A stretch of DNA of 64,000 bases from Arthrobacter antioxidans (GTDB lineage Bacteria; Actinomycetota; Actinomycetes; Actinomycetales; Micrococcaceae): assembly GCF_023100725.1 (NCBI RefSeq), contig NZ_CP095501.1, forward strand, positions 2,914,001 to 2,978,000, in the 5' to 3' direction. The notes under the pieces are model-generated. The model saw nothing but the letters and a program-made list of their open reading frames with translations. It made no database searches and was not told the origin of the DNA. This document shows positions 62,623 through 64,000 of this stretch, in pieces. The position numbers and the translations under genes are program-made. Positions within the stretch are counted from its first letter, which is position 1; every line of letters begins with the position of its first letter.

Positions 62623-63518
62623 GCCGTCCTCTCCTGCGCGGCAGGTTCCGGTACCGCGCGACCGGTGAAGGCTTGCGCCATGATGCGGAACTTCACCGGG
62701 TTGGGAACCCGGATCCGTGCCCGCAGGAGTTCCTCGGCGGGGGTGCGCCGGAGGCGCACCGCGAGATCGGTGAACAGGCCCTGGGCGAGGGCGACGGCGC
62801 GGCGCGGCGTCGGGGGCAGCCCCGGGAGCGCGGCGGCCGAGATCCGCAGGTCCTCGTCGATGTCGTCCAGGAGGCGGTTCTTGTCCGCCTCCGTGAAGTT
62901 GCCGGGCCGGACGCCGGGGAAGTAGCTGCGCCCGAGGGTCGTGAAGTCCTCGGCGAGGTCGCGCAGGAAGTTGATCTTCTGGAAGGCCGCGCCCAGGTGC
63001 CGCGCGCCGTCCACCAGCACGGCGTCCTCCTCGGGCGTGACGGGCCGGCCCACCAGGAACGCCTTCAGGCACATGAGCCCCACGACCTCCGCCGAGCCGT
63101 ACACGTACAGGTCGAAGGACTCCTGGGTGTGTTCGTGCTGGGTGATGTCGGCGCGCATCGAGGCGAAGAAGGGCCGGGTGAGCTCGACGCCGATCCCGGT
63201 GCTCCTCGCGGTGACCGCGAAGGCGTGCACCACGAGGTTGGCGCTGTAACCCGTGGCCATCGCCGTCTCGGTGTCCCGCTCGAGGTCGTCGAGCAGGCGC
63301 TCCACGTCCGCATCGGAGAGACCGGCCCCGGCAGCGGCGCCGTCGACGATCTCGTCCGCCACGCGCACGAGGGCGTACACGGCTTCGATGGAGCTGCGCG
63401 TGGAGCGGTCGAGGATCCGCGAGGCCAGGCCGAAGGACGTCGAGTAGCAGCGGATGACCTCGGCGGAGGTCTTCAGCGCGGCATCGGTGTAGCGCGCGAG
63501 CGAATCGTCGACACCCAC
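62619..63518 (-). CDS. crtB: Phytoene synthase
   Basis: Joins two geranylgeranyl diphosphates to phytoene. Aspartate-rich motifs are present as RVADEIVD and NFLRDLAED; the STSFGLASRIL and GRSYFPGV segments are also typical of squalene/phytoene synthases. The length is 299 residues. A GTG start immediately follows the crtE stop and the stop overlaps crtI, so crtE-crtB-crtI are translationally coupled. Confidence 0.95.
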   Translation of the reverse strand: MGVDDSLARYTDAALKTSAEVIRCYSTSFGLASRILDRSTRSSIEAVYALVRVADEIVDGAAAGAGLSDADVERLLDDLERDTETAMATGYSANLVVHAFAVTARSTGIGVELTRPFFASMRADITQHEHTQESFDLYVYGSAEVVGLMCLKAFLVGRPVTPEEDAVLVDGARHLGAAFQKINFLRDLAEDFTTLGRSYFPGVRPGNFTEADKNRLLDDIDEDLRISAAALPGLPPTPRRAVALAQGLFTDLAVRLRRTPAEELLRARIRVPNPVKFRIMAQAFTGRAVPEPAAQERTA

Positions 63519-64000
63519 TCAGTGCACCCTGTCCACGACGGCCGTCACGACCGGTTCGAGCGCGGACCGCAGGGCGGTCGGCACAGCGGCGGAGTCGAGG
63601 TGCGTGCGGGCCCGCGAGGCGTACTGGGCGGCGAGATCGGCGGAGTAGTCCTTCGCCCCGCTGTCGACGAGGATCCGCCGGACGAAGTCGGCGTCCGACG
63701 CCGACATGCCGGGGCTCCCGACGAGCGAGGAGATGCTCTCCCATTCGGGGCGTGCGGACACGTAGGACAGCAGCGCCGTGCGCTTGCCCTCGCGCAGGTC
63801 CCCCCAGTTCGTCTTCCCGGTGCGGGTCTCGCTGCCGAAGACACCGAGGAGGTCGTCGGCGATCTGGTAGGCGATCCCGGCGTCGCGCCCGAAGTCACCG
63901 AGCCGTTCAACCACTTCCTCCTCGGCGCCCGCGAGGACGGCGCCGGCCTGGAGCGGTCCCTCGAAGGAGTACACCGAGGTCTTGAGGCGTGCCATCTGGA
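63519..64000 (-). CDS. crtE: Polyprenyl (geranylgeranyl) diphosphate synthase, C-terminal part (5' end outside window)
   Basis: Makes the C20 precursor for carotenoids. Only the last ~160 residues are visible; the frame is open to the right edge. The chain-length enzyme features are the KTSVYSFEGPLQAGAVLAG helix, the second aspartate-rich region YQIADDLLGVFGS and GDLREGKRTALL. The DDxxD aspartate of the second motif reads DDLLG, as in several actinobacterial members. Called crtE from its coupling to crtB; idsA is an alternative name. Confidence 0.9.
   Translation of the reverse strand, partial: QMARLKTSVYSFEGPLQAGAVLAGAEEEVVERLGDFGRDAGIAYQIADDLLGVFGSETRTGKTNWGDLREGKRTALLSYVSARPEWESISSLVGSPGMSASDADFVRRILVDSGAKDYSADLAAQYASRARTHLDSAAVPTALRSALEPVVTAVVDRVH

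Noticed and set aside
62623..63744. Upstream extension of crtI to a 914-residue protein
   Set aside because: The FAD-binding N-terminus begins at the ATG at 62622; the rest is an out-of-frame reading of crtB and crtE.

Overview
The window is about 64 kb of very GC-rich chromosome from an actinobacterium, most likely a Micrococcaceae member close to Arthrobacter. This rests on GC content, frequent GTG/TTG starts, the divided S10/spc/alpha ribosomal clusters, a nitrate-assimilation locus with HemD fused to a winged helix, an actinobacterial tad pilus locus, and carotenoid genes of the crtE-crtB-crtI type. Identifications come from reading protein motifs; no database search was made.

Bases 1-11.7 kb form a nitrate/nitrite assimilation and siroheme region. 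It holds a nitrate transporter (cut by the left edge), assimilatory nitrate reductase and its flavoprotein partner on the plus strand, then a HemD/winged-helix fusion, cobA and nirB on the minus strand, then nirD, a sirohydrochlorin chelatase and an M23 peptidase on the plus strand. Nitrate is taken up, reduced by the Mo enzyme, and nitrite is reduced to ammonia by NirBD, whose siroheme comes from the neighbouring genes. Bases 11.7-14.2 kb hold glmM and rpsI-rplM.

Bases 14.7-25.4 kb are a complete tad/Flp pilus locus: pilin, TadE, TadG-like protein, CpaB, CpaE, CpaF/TadA, TadB, TadC and prepilin peptidase. A regulatory island inside it contains an Hpt-like protein lacking its phospho-histidine, an OmpR-type response regulator and a membrane histidine kinase. 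I regard this as the most interesting part of the window.

Bases 25.5-43 kb are the ribosomal supercluster on the minus strand. Read 5' to 3': S10 operon (rpsJ to rpsQ), a terminator, the spc genes (rplN to rplO), a terminator, secY-adk-map, a terminator, then infA-rpmJ-rpsM-rpsK-rpoA-rplQ-truA. rpsN and rpsD are missing from their usual places, and several ribosomal proteins (S5, S3, L29, L17, S9) carry long low-complexity tails. Bases 43.4-48 kb hold a VOC protein and a giant polytopic membrane protein of unknown function. Bases 48.2-52.7 kb are the str operon (rpsL-rpsG-fusA-tuf), 53-60.6 kb rpoB-rpoC, and 61-64 kb crtE (cut by the right edge)-crtB-crtI. The machinery genes are separated by clear GC-rich hairpin terminators. 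No tRNA, rRNA, CRISPR array, insertion sequence or phage element was seen.
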